A stretch of 64,000 nucleotides of DNA from Ovis canadensis. Lineage: Eukaryota > Chordata > Mammalia > Artiodactyla > Bovidae. How positions within the stretch are numbered: the first letter of the stretch is position 1; each line of letters starts with the position of its first letter. Of the stretch, positions 51,194 to 61,781 are shown piece after piece. The notes beneath the pieces were generated by a model. That model did not search any database, was not told the origin of the DNA, and saw only the letters and a list, made by a program, of their open reading frames with translations. The translations under genes were made by a program, and so were the position numbers. The stretch spans positions 125,209,501-125,273,500 of the forward strand of contig NC_091727.1 in NCBI RefSeq assembly GCF_042477335.2, in the 5' to 3' direction.

Positions 51194-52446
51194 CTGTAAG
51201 TGTTGGAAGAAATTTTAGAACTCTTAAGCTTGGTTTCTCAAATAATATTAGTCTCTTATCTGATCCTAAATTTCAGGAAATAGTATTTTGATAACACCAA
51301 GAAGTCAATCTTCATGTAAACCTAATACAGGAAGGTTATTTCTTTTAGAAGATCCCAGATTACTTTGAGAGCTTTACTTTTTAAATATTTTCCTGGAAAG
51401 GTAATACATTATTATTCAAAAACCAAGTATAAACTTGCATATACAATGAAAAATTTCCCTCCAACCCCTGTCTTCTATCTGCTTAGCTCCTCTCTTAACA
51501 AACAAATAACCTCTGGGTTTCTTGAATATTATCCAGAAATTTATATTGCATTTTTAATATGCATATATATTTCCCCATACAAATACACTTAAAAAAAAAA
51601 GTGTTCTTTGCTTTAAAAAAAAAAAAAACTCCATAAGATTGCAATTTGTTTTTCTGATTAGGCCACAGCACCCAATACAGGGCTGTGCACAGAGAGATGT
51701 TCAACAAATGATAATAGCTTCTTCTTCATGTAATACCATCCTTATTTGCAGTCTCCATTTTCTTATTACCCATTGCAATGTGGTTGCTACCCTCTCTGGT
51801 TCTCAGAAATTATATTCAAAGTCACAATGATTGCCATGACAACAAGTCATAGTAGACTCTTTTTAGTCCTTATGTTGCTTGACTGCTTGGCAGCAACTGA
51901 CACGACTATTCATTGAAATATTTTTTTCCTGGACTTCCATAATAATACATTCTCCTGCTTTCCTCCCTCCTTGGCTATTCCTTCCCTACCCATTTTTAAA
52001 TGGTGATAGGCTCTGTGCTAGAAGTTCTTCTCAATCTCTTCCTTTTCCCAGGATGATCTTACTAACTCCTATGGTTTCAGCTACCTTTTTGATGCTAGCT
52101 CCCCATTCTATAGGAAAGCTTTACATTTTAATTTTCAGGAAATGACACAGACTTGACAGGTAACTGACATTAACTTATTCATTATATAAAAGGTTCAGAG
52201 TAGAGAGACTATGAATAGTTTAGTGTCAGCAGGTAGAAAAATGTCTGAAACAGTAGATGATCAATTTGTTAATAAATTTACTAAATACTGTGCCAGGCAC
52301 CAGGAAGTACAAGAATACTTAAAATATGAATATAAGCAGCTTCTTTGAAGTATGATGAAGGGAAAAGAGAACAAAAAGAAAAAAATCATTTTCCTCTGCT
52401 CAGGCCACTTCAACTAACTGCAAAATTAAAAAAAAAAAAAGATTAC
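51194..52446 (-). other. ALG13: ALG13 intron
   Basis: This short intron is flanked by canonical sites. It contains A-runs at 51591-51630 and 52427-52440 and a faint MIR-like segment near 51660-51715. Nothing else is recognised. Confidence 0.75.
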
Positions 52447-52518
52447 CTTCTGGGGGTAGTTGTATGAGGTAACTGTGTCCTGAGGAGGCATAGAACATGG
52501 TCTTCTAGCCTGAAGAGA
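52447..52518 (-). CDS. ALG13: ALG13 72-bp exon with two possible acceptors
   Basis: The exon is in phase 0 on both sides and codes 24 residues, [20 protein letters not shown] then YPQK, ending before GTAATC (from 52446). The first acceptor (ATTCATTAAAG, AG at 52520-52519) gives the form starting SLQ, which agrees with the human tail as I recall it. A second in-frame AG nine bases on (after TCTCTTC) would give a 63-bp exon starting at 52509 and drop SLQ. Both keep the frame, so this may be a NAG-type alternative acceptor. Confidence 0.86.
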
Positions 52519-52715
52519 CTTTAATGAATACACAAATACAAATATGGGGAAATCAAGAAATTAAACAATACACCAATAAAAGATCTGCTTTGTTTTAATA
52601 TCTCCTAATATTAAGTGAAACTGATCTGTCCTAAAAGTATTCAGATTTGGAAGTGACTACTATGATAACACTCCAAAAGGCATCACTCTAGTGCCCGACT
52701 AAGGTGACTGTTCTA

Positions 52716-53981
52716 TTAGGTTGGTGCAGATGTAATTGCGGTTTTAGACTGTGAATTTTAAATCATTGTAAGTAGGCTCAGACACATCTTTATTAATAAA
52801 AATAGGAACCATTACAATCAACACATTTTTGCCAATGAGAAATAAGCTTGCTTATTCTTTCAGCGTAAAAAATCTATGCTTTGGAATTTGACAAACTCTG
52901 GAAAACACTTTCTGCATCCTACTGGTTGTGGAAGTGTTCTCCCTGCAAAACATTGTCGATATGCTTGAAGAGGTGGTAGTCAGTCAGCAAGAGGTCAGGT
53001 GAGTATGGGAGATGAGGTAAAGCTTCATAGCCCAATTCGTTCAACTTTTGAAGTGCTGGTTGTGCAACATGTGGTTGGGTGCTGTCGTGGAGAATGCAAC
53101 CCCTTCTGTTGACTGATGCCAGCTGCAGGCATTGCAGTTTGCAGTGCATCTAATTGATTTTCTGAGCATACTTCTCAGATGTAATGGTTTCGCAAGGATT
53201 CATAAAATTATAGTGTATCAGACTGGCAGCAGACCACCAAACAGTGACCATGACCTTTTCTTGGTGCAAGTTTGGCTTTGGGGAGTGCTTTAGAGTTCCT
53301 TATTGTTCCAACCACTGAGCTGGTCATCGCCAGTTATATAAAATCCACTTTTCATTACATATCACAATCCAATCAAGAAATGGTTTGCTGTTGTTGCACA
53401 GAGTAAGATGACACTTCCAATGATTTTTTCTTAATTTCAGATCAGCTCATGAAGCACCCAGTTATCAAGCTTTTTCACCTTTCCAATTTACTTCATTCAA
53501 ATGCCAAATGACCACAGAATGGTTGACTCTGAGTTCTTCAGCAACTTCTTGGATTGCTGTAAGAGGATCAGCTTCAATGATTGCTCTCAATTGGTTCTTG
53601 TCAACTTCTGATGGCCGGCCACTATACTCCTCATCTTGAAGGCTCCCAACTATTTTGCAAAACTTGTTGAACCACCACTGCACTGTATGGTCGTTAGCAG
53701 TTCCTTGGTCAAATACACTGTTGTTGCGAGTTGTCTCTGCTGCTTTACAATCCATTTTGAACTCAAATAAGAAAATCACTCAAATTTACTTTTTGTCTAA
53801 CACCATTTCCACAGTCTAAAATAAAAAACAAACTGCACATAACAAGTCATTAGAAAAAAAAACTGAGAAATGCATATCAAAATAACGTATAACACAACCA
53901 CATTTATTTAAGAATGTATTCCAGTACAAAGGCAAATTTCAACAATACAAAAAAACCGCAATTACTTTTGCACTAATCTAA
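52716..53981 (-). mobile_element. Full-length mariner (Hsmar1-like/bovine Mariner) with both inverted repeats
   Basis: The 1,266-bp element has terminal inverted repeats of about 30 bases: TTAGGTTGGTGCAGATGTAA at the left, and on the minus strand TTAGATTAGTGCAAAAGTAA at the right. TA dinucleotides flank it at 52714-52715 and 53982-53983, the standard mariner target duplication. The inside is a decayed transposase on the minus strand. It lies in the same orientation as ALG13 transcription. Confidence 0.95.
52760..53755 (-). pseudogene. Decayed mariner transposase
   Basis: Minus-strand frames keep the N-terminal helix-turn-helix part (MDCKAAETTRNNSVF, then HTVQWWFNKFC, about 53755-53465) and the C-terminal catalytic part (HDSTQPHVAQPALQKLNELG, about 53149-52919). 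The second catalytic Asp (codon 53084-53086) and the third (TDYH, codon 52979-52981) are kept with mariner spacing. The first appears changed to Asn (ICNEKW, codon 53354-53356). Several stops interrupt it, so it is inactive. Confidence 0.88.
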
Positions 53982-54489
53982 TATTTCCTACTGTAGAAAT
54001 CTTGATCTTATCCAAGTATAGTTGCAATGCAGATACTAAAATATAACAGAGGACTGTAATTTAAACACTTTCTCAGTGTCCTCTCGTGCCATAAAAACCT
54101 CAAAATCAGGAGCACCAGCAACAGTGTTGCTAAAAGAAAGAAGTCCATCTAAAGATACAGCTTGGAACAAGGGTGGATAACTGGTCAGATGCATCCTACA
54201 AGCAGGATGTAGTATAACCTAAACATCATTCTCCTTTGGTTCAAGACCTTGTCTTTGTGAAAGCAAAAATGATTTTAAAGGACTCAGGATTACGCATGAC
54301 AGATTGTCATGGCAGGAAAATAAACTAGCAGCAGAAACTGGTACTCATAGTAAGAACACAGAAGAAATCAGGGGAAGTAATTACAGAAAACAAGAGGAAC
54401 CACAATGTGACAAAGACAAGCACAACTTAACGTGGACCTGAAGAGTGAACATTTCAAAAGTTTGGTTTTAAGTACAGCACAAAGTAAAA

Positions 54490-54656
54490 CTGTTAGTCAC
54501 TCAGTCGTGTCCAACTCTTTGCCACCCCATAGACTGTAGCCAGCCAGGCTCCCCTAATCCACGGAATTCTCCAGGCGAGAATACTGGAATGGGCTGCCAT
54601 TCCTTTCTCCAGGGGATCTTCCTGACCCAGGGATCGAACTCTGGTCCGGGGAAGCC
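54490..54656 (-). repeat. Bov-tA SINE, antisense, shortened head
   Basis: It runs from 'gttagtcactcagtcgtgtc' to 'gggatcgaactctggtccgg' and 'ggaagcccc'. Most of the central tRNA-like head is deleted. Confidence 0.9.
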
Positions 54657-56169
54657 CCAAGTGCAAACCAAATACCTGCCAAAAGTGAACTCAGCCCTGG
54701 CTCAGAAGGCCCAGTGTGAATTCCAAACATTTCTAGGGAAGGATTTAGGTGATACTTAGGCATGAAAGTAAGAATAATAAATGCTGTGGTTAGAAGAAGA
54801 GTCTCTGCCTGGAAATCTTTAAGTTCTGCAGAGCTCCTCTCCTCTCAGAATGCTGTGGAAAAATTACTTAGAAACTTGGTGACTGGGGGTTGGGAGCAGA
54901 ACACACCATGAAGAGACTGAAATCTACTGGGGATGTATGATAAACTAAGTTCAGAGCAAAAAGGAAGATGTAACAAATGAAATTAAACACACAAAAAGAA
55001 AATGTCTACTGTCATCCCTGAAGGTGAGATTTTCACTTGCCTTTTCAACTTGGGTGGCTATTTCAAGAAATGGTATAAAAGGAGTGGAAAAAAAAAAAGC
55101 ATGTAATACTGAGAATAGTAATGACAGAGGGAGGGCAAAAACTATTTCTCTAGCAGGGACAAAGGAAGGGAAGGGGAAATAATGGGGAGAGAATTATATA
55201 TCACAGTTTTCTTCACCTTCCTAAGATGTATTGCCTAAACAGTAAAAACAAAAATTAAGTACATGAAGCTATCTATCAAAGTTTAAATTAATCACAGAGA
55301 ACAGAAGGTAGTCATTCAACTTCTTCACAGATATTCCAATTCTCCTCCTAGGTATATGGGTATGTTGCTCTTCCTGGCCTCATCTAGTTAGGTATGGCCT
55401 CGTGGCTTGTTTGGACAATGACATATGAGCAGAAATATTGATACCCAGTGTTTCATTTCCTTATCTTTAGCTCTGCCAAGATGACTATGAAAGTACATGG
55501 TCCATCAGCTTGGGTTCTTGAGTGACTCTGATGAACAAAAGCCTGCTACCAACCTGCACTGTTCCTAAAACATTAGTAAGAACAACTGTGTTAAGCTGCT
55601 GAGATTTTGGGGGATTGCTGCCACAGCATAACTTAGCTTGACCAAAACAGTAACTGGTAACTAAAATTAGGGTGCTGCTATAACAGAAACTTGACTTGAG
55701 AAGATTATGAACTTGTAGCTCTTAAGGGAAGAGGTTTAGGAAACAGAACATTAGTTTTTTGTTTTGATTACTGTTGGCAGATTTTAGCAAGGTATTTTAA
55801 GATGTGTAAGGAAAAGTAGTTTGTAGGCAGGAATAAAAGGGAATAGAATTCTTGAATACTGGGACTTTTAGGGTTTTAAGAGGTAACTAACTGCTTCAAC
55901 TCAAAACTGTAAAAGATAAAATTGATAAATATTTTGAACAACAAAGAGAAGTTAAAAGCTGGCCTTGAAGCAAGACTCAAATCATTAAAATATGACTGCA
56001 CTAAGGTATCTCAAACCAGGAGTACAATTAAGGATATAACATCCAGTTAGTCCTTGCATTTGGACAAAATGGCTCATGGGGAAAGTATTCAAAAGTTATG
56101 ACTCTTCTATCAATGATTGATAAGCTCAAGGTATTTGCACTCAAGTAGAGAAACAGGGATAAGAATGTG

Positions 56170-56372
56170 ATGGAATGTGTGTCTTTGTCGCTCAGCCATG
56201 TCCGACTCTTTGTGACCCATGTACTGTAGTCCACCAGGTTCCTCTGTCCATGGGATTTTCCAGGCAAGAATACTGGAGTGGGTTGCCATTTCCTCCTCCA
56301 GGAGATCTTCCCACCCAGCATCGAACCTGTGTCTCCTGCATTGTAGGCGTATTCTTTATGCACTGAGCCATG
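56170..56372 (-). repeat. Bov-tA SINE, antisense
   Basis: It runs from 'tttgtcgctcagccatgtcc' to 'attctttatgcactgagcca'. Confidence 0.92.
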
Positions 56373-57479
56373 AAAGGAATAAGAATGCAAAGAATTATAG
56401 CAAATCTAATGTCAGTATGGCTACTGGTACATGAAACTAACAGGAAGGAATCAGAGAAGCTGTACAATAAATTAATCACACAGCCAAAGAAACCATGAGC
56501 AGAACTAAAACTATCCAATTAAGATTAAAACCAGCCTTGGGCTCTCAATTTCCTATGAGTAAGAAGCAGTGTGAGGAAGCTGCTCAGCTGCCAACAAGGA
56601 TTATTCTCCAATGCCTGTTTCAAACACGGCCAAGGAAGGAAGGGCTGTGGCATAATCAAGAGCCCCAGTAAACAATTAACCAGGGAGCTTCTCCAGGGAA
56701 CAGTCCCAATGCCCAGGATGGGGGCCCTCAAAATGTCTGTCCAGCATGATGTCAGAAATGCTACAGGCCAGTAACTGTTTCTCCCATTCTCCCTGGATCT
56801 GATGGGAATTTCAATTGCAAGTTTTTAGTCCCTGGTCTACCACTGTAAATTGGGTATGTAGGGGGTAAATAACTTTGTATCTTTGGTTTTAGGCCTCCAG
56901 ATCAAGAGGAACTACATCTAGACCCAATACAAAGAGTACTACACATTTTTCAGAAATCTTGGGCTCTGAGTTTAATCACACTGAAGTAGATTTTGGGGTT
57001 GCCTCCTTTGACGTGGAAGGAAATAATTGGTCCGTATGAGGGAGTTTGGTTAAATGTTGTAATCCTTAGTGTTATTAAAATATTTCCAAGTTTTTGACTT
57101 CCAGGCACAGAGAAGTTAAGAGTCTCAAGGGAAACATGCTCAGTCCAATGAAAAAGAAATGGAAAAGTAAGTAATACGTGTCACCTCCACGTGGAAGCTA
57201 TAAGAGCCAGCGCACCATTCACTACCTTTTGTTTCCTGTCTTACCAATCATGTATGGAACTTCCTTCCATCAGCCTAAGCCCCTAAGCAGAGCCCTCCTA
57301 AAGACCTCCACTATGCAAGTAGCATAACCCAGAAATAAACTCTTCCTCAATTAAATACCTGAGATTAATGACCCATGACAAAATCCTCTAAAAAAAAATC
57401 ATCACTGCCAATGTTCAAATTTCCTCTTGTATCAACACATATTAGGAACATCTAGGACAATTTCCAGAAAAATGTGATT

Positions 57480-57640
57480 TTAGTTGAGCTAATTTCTGGG
57501 TCTCAATTTCTTCATCTACAAAATCAGAATGATACCCTAATACCTCATAGAACTGTTCTGACTTAAACACATTTAAGTGCATAGCTCTTAGAACAGTGCT
57601 TTAGTACACAGGAGCTATATGTGTTTGTGACTATAATTAA
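57480..57640 (+). repeat. MIR, sense
   Basis: 'ctgggtctcaatttcttcat', 'aatacctcatagaactgttc' and 'gctcttagaacagtgcttta' follow the MIR order. It lies directly before an ALG13 exon, on its intron side. Confidence 0.7.
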
Positions 57641-57648
57641 ATACCTAC

Positions 57649-57704
57649 CAAGTTTGCAGTAGATTCAGCTGTGCTATAAACACCTGAAGTGTCATAGTCT
57701 GGTT
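57649..57704 (-). CDS. ALG13: ALG13 56-bp exon
   Basis: It starts after TTATATCTTCTAG and ends at GTAGGT (from 57648). Two bases (AA) complete a Glu codon begun in the previous micro-exon. Then come 18 codons, PDYDTSGVYSTAESTANL, and it ends in phase 0. It is acidic, Tyr/Ser-rich tail sequence. Confidence 0.92.
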
Positions 57705-57788
57705 CTAGAAGATATAACCAAAGTACAATAATGAGCATTATATTATAGTTCAAAATTTTATAAATAATGAATATCAGATCTCACTGAC
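57705..57788 (-). other. ALG13: Very short (84 bp) ALG13 intron
   Basis: It runs from GTCAGTGAG (57788 downward) to TATCTTCTAG. It is AT-rich and canonical at both ends, near the lower size limit of mammalian introns. Confidence 0.9.
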
Positions 57789-57821
57789 CTGGAGGATAAA
57801 TATATTCTTCATGATATCCCC
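57789..57821 (-). CDS. ALG13: ALG13 33-bp micro-exon
   Basis: An excellent acceptor (eleven T, then AG at 57823-57822) precedes 33 bases. Two complete a Gly codon (G+GG), ten codons read GYHEEYIYPP, and one G is left for Glu. The donor is GTCAGT. The frame closes exactly with both neighbours. Skipping it alone would remove 11 residues and keep the frame, so it could be an alternative exon. Confidence 0.92.
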
Positions 57822-58097
57822 CTAAAAAAAAAAAGACAGAAAAAGTGCATTTATGTAGAGCTTTTTGCTCAGCAGCATCAGATGGCCAGCACTTGCTTTT
57901 TCTCAAGTTTTATGGGTACATGTTCAAAACTAAATTGTACACATCCTTGAAATAAGTGATTTAAAGCTTTCATAATAGTCAACAGATATTAGTCAGACTG
58001 GCTATAAACAGTACAAATTTCTCCTTTGAAAATTCCCTTGCTTCTTAAGAGTTCGGGCAGACGTGAAAAACCCAGCTCTGTCCAATTCTGGCAGTAG

Positions 58098-58300
58098 ATT
58101 ATGGTGATTAACTTCACTGGCTCTGGAGTTAGGACTGTCTAGATTTGAATCTTGAGTAACTGTATCACTTTAGGCAGGTTATTTAATTTCTGTGTCTTCA
58201 TTTCTTCACTATAAAACAGGGATAATAGTACCTAGCTCATAGTGGGGTGAAAAGAACATGGCGTTATGCTTGACATATAGGAAATGGTGATTATAAAGTA
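58098..58300 (+). repeat. MIR, sense
   Basis: 'ctggctctggagttaggact', 'taggcaggttatttaatttc', 'aaaacagggataatagtacc' and 'tgcttgacatataggaaatg' follow the MIR order over almost its whole length. Confidence 0.82.
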
Positions 58301-59084
58301 ATGTGACTATAATAACCAATAGATTGCTTAGGTGAACATTAAAGGAATATGTCAAACCTCATCTATTTTTCAGCCTGATACAGGTATATAATACATTGAA
58401 AATCAGTTTGTTGTCAGAAGATGGCTTAGAGGACTGAAGTACTTTTCTCTAAGACTGCTATATCATTGAAATTCAGAGAAAATCAACCTTCAGTTGGACC
58501 GCTTTCCACCAAATAAAACCCCAAAGGTCAAAAGTGGATTTGATTCTTAAATATGTCACTTATCAAATACACATGCAGGCAGCTCCTCCAGAAAACAGGA
58601 TTTAATGTGAGAAAAAATACTTGGTTACTCTAAATATGCCACTATAGGTGAACAGTACATCTGAATGTACCCACCACACTAAAAGAAATAGACAAAGGGT
58701 CATCCTGAGTAAAAGAGCCAAGAATACGCATACATAAGCACAGTCATAAACATACATGTACAAATTCTTCAAAGATCATTCTTGCTCTAGATATTTTGTC
58801 TTCATTAAATTCTTAAAAATATCTATTTTCTTCATCATAAATAGCAGCAAGAAGAATATAACAAGAAAAGACGCTGACCAGTAAGTCAAATCATTCAGAC
58901 CTCATACCTCCTTAATCCACCCAATTCCTCCAGAAGTGTTTCAGTAGGCATATATCATTTTACAGAAAAACAATTTAAAAAAAAAAGCACATTTCACGAT
59001 GCAAGGCACTCCTAACAACTATTAACGGTGTGTGTATATATACACATATATATACTTTAAAGTCAGATAAAACCAAGTTCAAAA

Positions 59085-59808
59085 CTGATCTCTGCCAGTC
59101 ACAAAGGACCATATATTACATGAATCCTTTTATGTGAAATATCCAGAACAGGCAAATCCATTAAGACAGAAAGCAGACTGATGGCTACCTATGACTGGTA
59201 GCAGGGAAGGGGATGCTGGGGGGATAATGGGAATGACCACTAATAGGTAGAAGTGTTAGTTGCTCAGTCGTGTCTGATTCTCTATGACTCCCTAGGCTGT
59301 GGCCTCTCAGGCTCCTCTGTCCATGGAATTCTCCAGGCAAGAATACTGGAGTGGGTTTCCATTCCCTCCTCCAGGGGATCTTCCCAACCCAAGAACTGAA
59401 CTCATGTCTCCTGCATCGCTGGCAGATCCTCTACTGTCTGAGCCACTAGTGAAGTGAAAGTTGTTCAGTCATGTCCGACTCTTTGGACCCCATGGACTGT
59501 ACAGTCCATGGAATTCTCCAGGCCAGAATACTGGAATGGGTAGCCTTTCCCTTCTCCAGGGGATCTTTCTAACCCAGGGATCGAACCCAGGTCTCCCACA
59601 CTGTAGGTGTATTCTTTAACAGCTGAGCCACTAGGGAAGGCCACTAATGGGCACAGGGTTTCCTTTTTCTAAAATTGATTGTGATAATTTATGCAACTTC
59701 ATGACTATACTGAAAGCCACCGTTTTCACTTTAAACACTGAATTGTACATGTTAGGTGAAGTGTACAAATGTGTAAGTTATATCTAAGTAAAGCTGTTAT
59801 AAATAATC
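59085..59808 (+). mobile_element. Old L1 3' end, split by a SINE dimer
   Basis: Left part: 'aaaggaccatatattacatg' to 'gggaatgaccactaatagg'. Right part from 59641: 'gcacagggtttcctttttct' to 'ctaagtaaagctgttata'. The L1 3' UTR text reads across once the SINE is removed. Confidence 0.8.
59248..59640 (-). repeat. Tandem Bov-tA dimer, antisense, with target duplication
   Basis: Two complete Bov-tA units lie head to tail (about 59248-59450 and 59451-59640). They are flanked by CCACTAATAGG (59237-59247) and CCACTAATGGG (59641-59651), an 11-bp duplication with one mismatch. One pair of duplications around both units shows that the dimer inserted as a single event. Confidence 0.9.
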
Positions 59809-59980
59809 AAATCTCTGCCATTTACCAAGTATATGATTTTAGCTAGGTCATTTTCCCTTTGAATCTCAATTTCCTCACATATAGAACAAAGATACACATT
59901 CCTCAGAGGAACAAAGTATTATATTAAATTTTAAATATAATTGCTTAGTACAGCATATGGCCATTAGAACTCAATGAATA
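59808..59980 (+). repeat. MIR, sense
   Basis: 'tctctgccatttaccaagta', 'tgaatctcaatttcctcaca' and 'gcttagtacagcatatggcc' follow the MIR order. Confidence 0.68.
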
Positions 59981-60379
59981 GTAATGTTCATAGATCAAAT
60001 AGATTTCTTCAGGAAAAGAAATTATTTCATAGCAGTCTTGTAAAATAACAATCACGGGAAAATCTAAAGTAATTATACAAATGGTATGGACAACATAAAC
60101 AGTTCCTTACTAATAAGAATAGATATTTCCAATACTAAAATCTCACCAAATCAAAACTCACTGAAGACCTATCAGAGAACTGAACATTTTAACAATGTAG
60201 TGACCTCACAGAAATAGAAGTCTGTCTTTCTGAAAAATATCAAGACATCTTGAAAATCTAGCAAGCTCTGATACAAGAACTGATAACTTTCAAAATGAGC
60301 TGCCAGAACGGAGTGGGACCCTTTCCAAACCAAAACTTTAGCCCTGTTGTGCTCATACCACAAGAATCATCTTTTAAAA

Positions 60380-61640
60380 AAAAAACACTCTCCGACATAA
60401 ATCACAGCAGGATCCTCTATGTCCCACCTCCCAGAATATTGGAAATAAAAGAAAAACTAAACAAATGGGACCTAATTAAAATTAAAAGCTTCTGCACAAC
60501 AAAGAAACTATAAGCAAGGTGAAAAGACAGCCTTCTGAATGGGAGAAAATAATAGCAAATGAAGCAACTGACAACTAATATCAAAAATATACAAGCAACT
60601 CCTGCAGCTCAATTCCAGAAAAATAAACGACCCAATCAAAATATGGGCCAAAGAACTAAACAGACATTTCTCCAAAGAAGACATACAGATGGCTAACAAA
60701 CACATGAAAAGATGCTCAACATCACTCATTGTCAGAGAAATGCAAATCAAAACCACAATGAGGTACCATTTCACGCCAGTCAGAATGGCTGCTATCCAAA
60801 AGTCTACAAGCAATAAATGCTGGAGAGGGTGTGGAGAAAAGGGAACCCTCTTACACTGTTGGTAGGAATGCAAATTAGTACAGCCACTATGGAGAACAGT
60901 GTGGAGATTCCTTCAAAAACTGGAAATAGAACTGCCATATGACCCAACAATCCCACTGCTGGGCATACACACTGAGGAAACCAGAATTGAAAGAGACACG
61001 TGTACCCCAATGTTCATCACAGCACTGTTTCTAATAGCCAGGATATGGAAGCAACCTAGATGTCCCTCAGCAGATGAATGGATAAGAAAGCTGTGGTACA
61101 TATCCACAATGGAGTATTACTCAGCCATTAAAAAGAATACATTTGAATCAGTTCTAATGAGGTGGACGAAACTGGAGCCAATTACACACAGTGAGGTAAG
61201 CCAGAAAGAAAAATACCAATACAGTATACTAACGCATACATATGGAATTTAGAAAGATGGTAACGATAACCCTGTATGCGAGATAGCAAAAGAGAAACAG
61301 ATGTATAGAACAGTCTTTTGGACTCTGTGGGAGAGGGAGAGGGTGGGATGATTTGGGAGAATGGCATTGAAACATGTATAATATCACACAAGAAACGAAT
61401 TGCCAGTCCATGTTCAATGCAGGATACAGGATGCTTGGGGCTATGTGCACTGGGATGACCCAGAGGGATGGTATGGGGAGGGAGGTGGGAGGGGGGTTCA
61501 GAATGGGGAACTCGTGTACACCCGTGGCGGATTCATGTTGATGTATGGCAAAACCAATACAATATTGTAAAGTTAAAAAAAAATGATAATAATAAAAATA
61601 AAATACAATAACATAAAAATAAATAAATAAATAAAAAATA
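60380..61640 (+). mobile_element. Bovine-type L1, 5'-truncated, sense
   Basis: It starts within ORF2 ('ctctccgacataaatcacag') and ends in an A/ATAAAT-rich tail at about 61570-61640. It closely resembles 26265-27480 of the large L1. ORF2's end (MEYYSAIKKNTFESVLMRW to YGI and stop near 61252) is partly open. It is antisense to ALG13. Confidence 0.92.
61475..61496 (+). other. Strong G-quadruplex motif in the L1 3' UTR
   Basis: Runs GGGG, GGG, GGG and GGGGGG are separated by loops A, AGGT and A. This is a tighter motif than the one in the 27-kb L1. On the ALG13 pre-mRNA strand it is C-rich, so any quadruplex would form on the non-template DNA or in L1 RNA. Confidence 0.7.
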
Positions 61641-61660
61641 TTGAACTGTAACTGACTCAC

Positions 61661-61781
61661 CACTGTCACTCTGGCCATCACCCTCCTCTGAATTCAAAGG
61701 CTGTTTTCCTGAGCTATGTCCTCGCCTTGCAACACAGTATCTCGAAGAAGCAGGAACCATTGTAGAGGGCCCTCCATGATT
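61661..61781 (-). CDS. ALG13: ALG13 exon (40 codons)
   Basis: The acceptor CTCTTTGGTACAG and donor GTGAGT (from 61660) bound 121 bp: 40 codons in phase 0 and one leftover G. The peptide starts [17 protein letters not shown], then [20 protein letters not shown], ending DS. It is charged, Ser/Gly-rich tail. The leftover G pairs with GG of the 33-bp exon. A young L1 tail begins about 20 bases into the following intron. Confidence 0.94.

Larger units (their letters stand above)
52519..57648 (-). other. ALG13: ALG13 intron with mariner and SINEs
   Basis: It holds a mariner (52716-53981), Bov-tA copies at 54490-54656 and 56170-56372, and a MIR (57480-57640). The stretches 54660-56165 and 56375-57480 look like old, unassigned intronic sequence, possibly LTR-derived near 55560-55640 ('gttaagctgctgagattttg'). 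No exon is seen. Confidence 0.78.
57822..61660 (-). other. ALG13: ALG13 intron with nested L1/SINE insertions
   Basis: It contains MIRs (58098-58300, 59808-59980), an old L1 end (59085-59808) split by a Bov-tA dimer, and a young L1 3' end (60380-61640) that stops 20 bases from the upstream exon's donor. From 58320 to 59080 only AT-rich sequence is seen, with a small TA/CA tract near 59025-59055. Confidence 0.85.

Noticed and set aside
52447-52509. 63-bp version of the ALG13 exon using the AG after TCTCTTC
   Set aside because: Kept only as an alternative: the 72-bp form encodes the Ser-Leu-Gln that I recall in the human tail.
54660-57480. LTR-like wording in the large ALG13 intron
   Set aside because: Only short, weak similarities to old mammalian LTRs were seen; no paired LTRs, primer site or retroviral frame.
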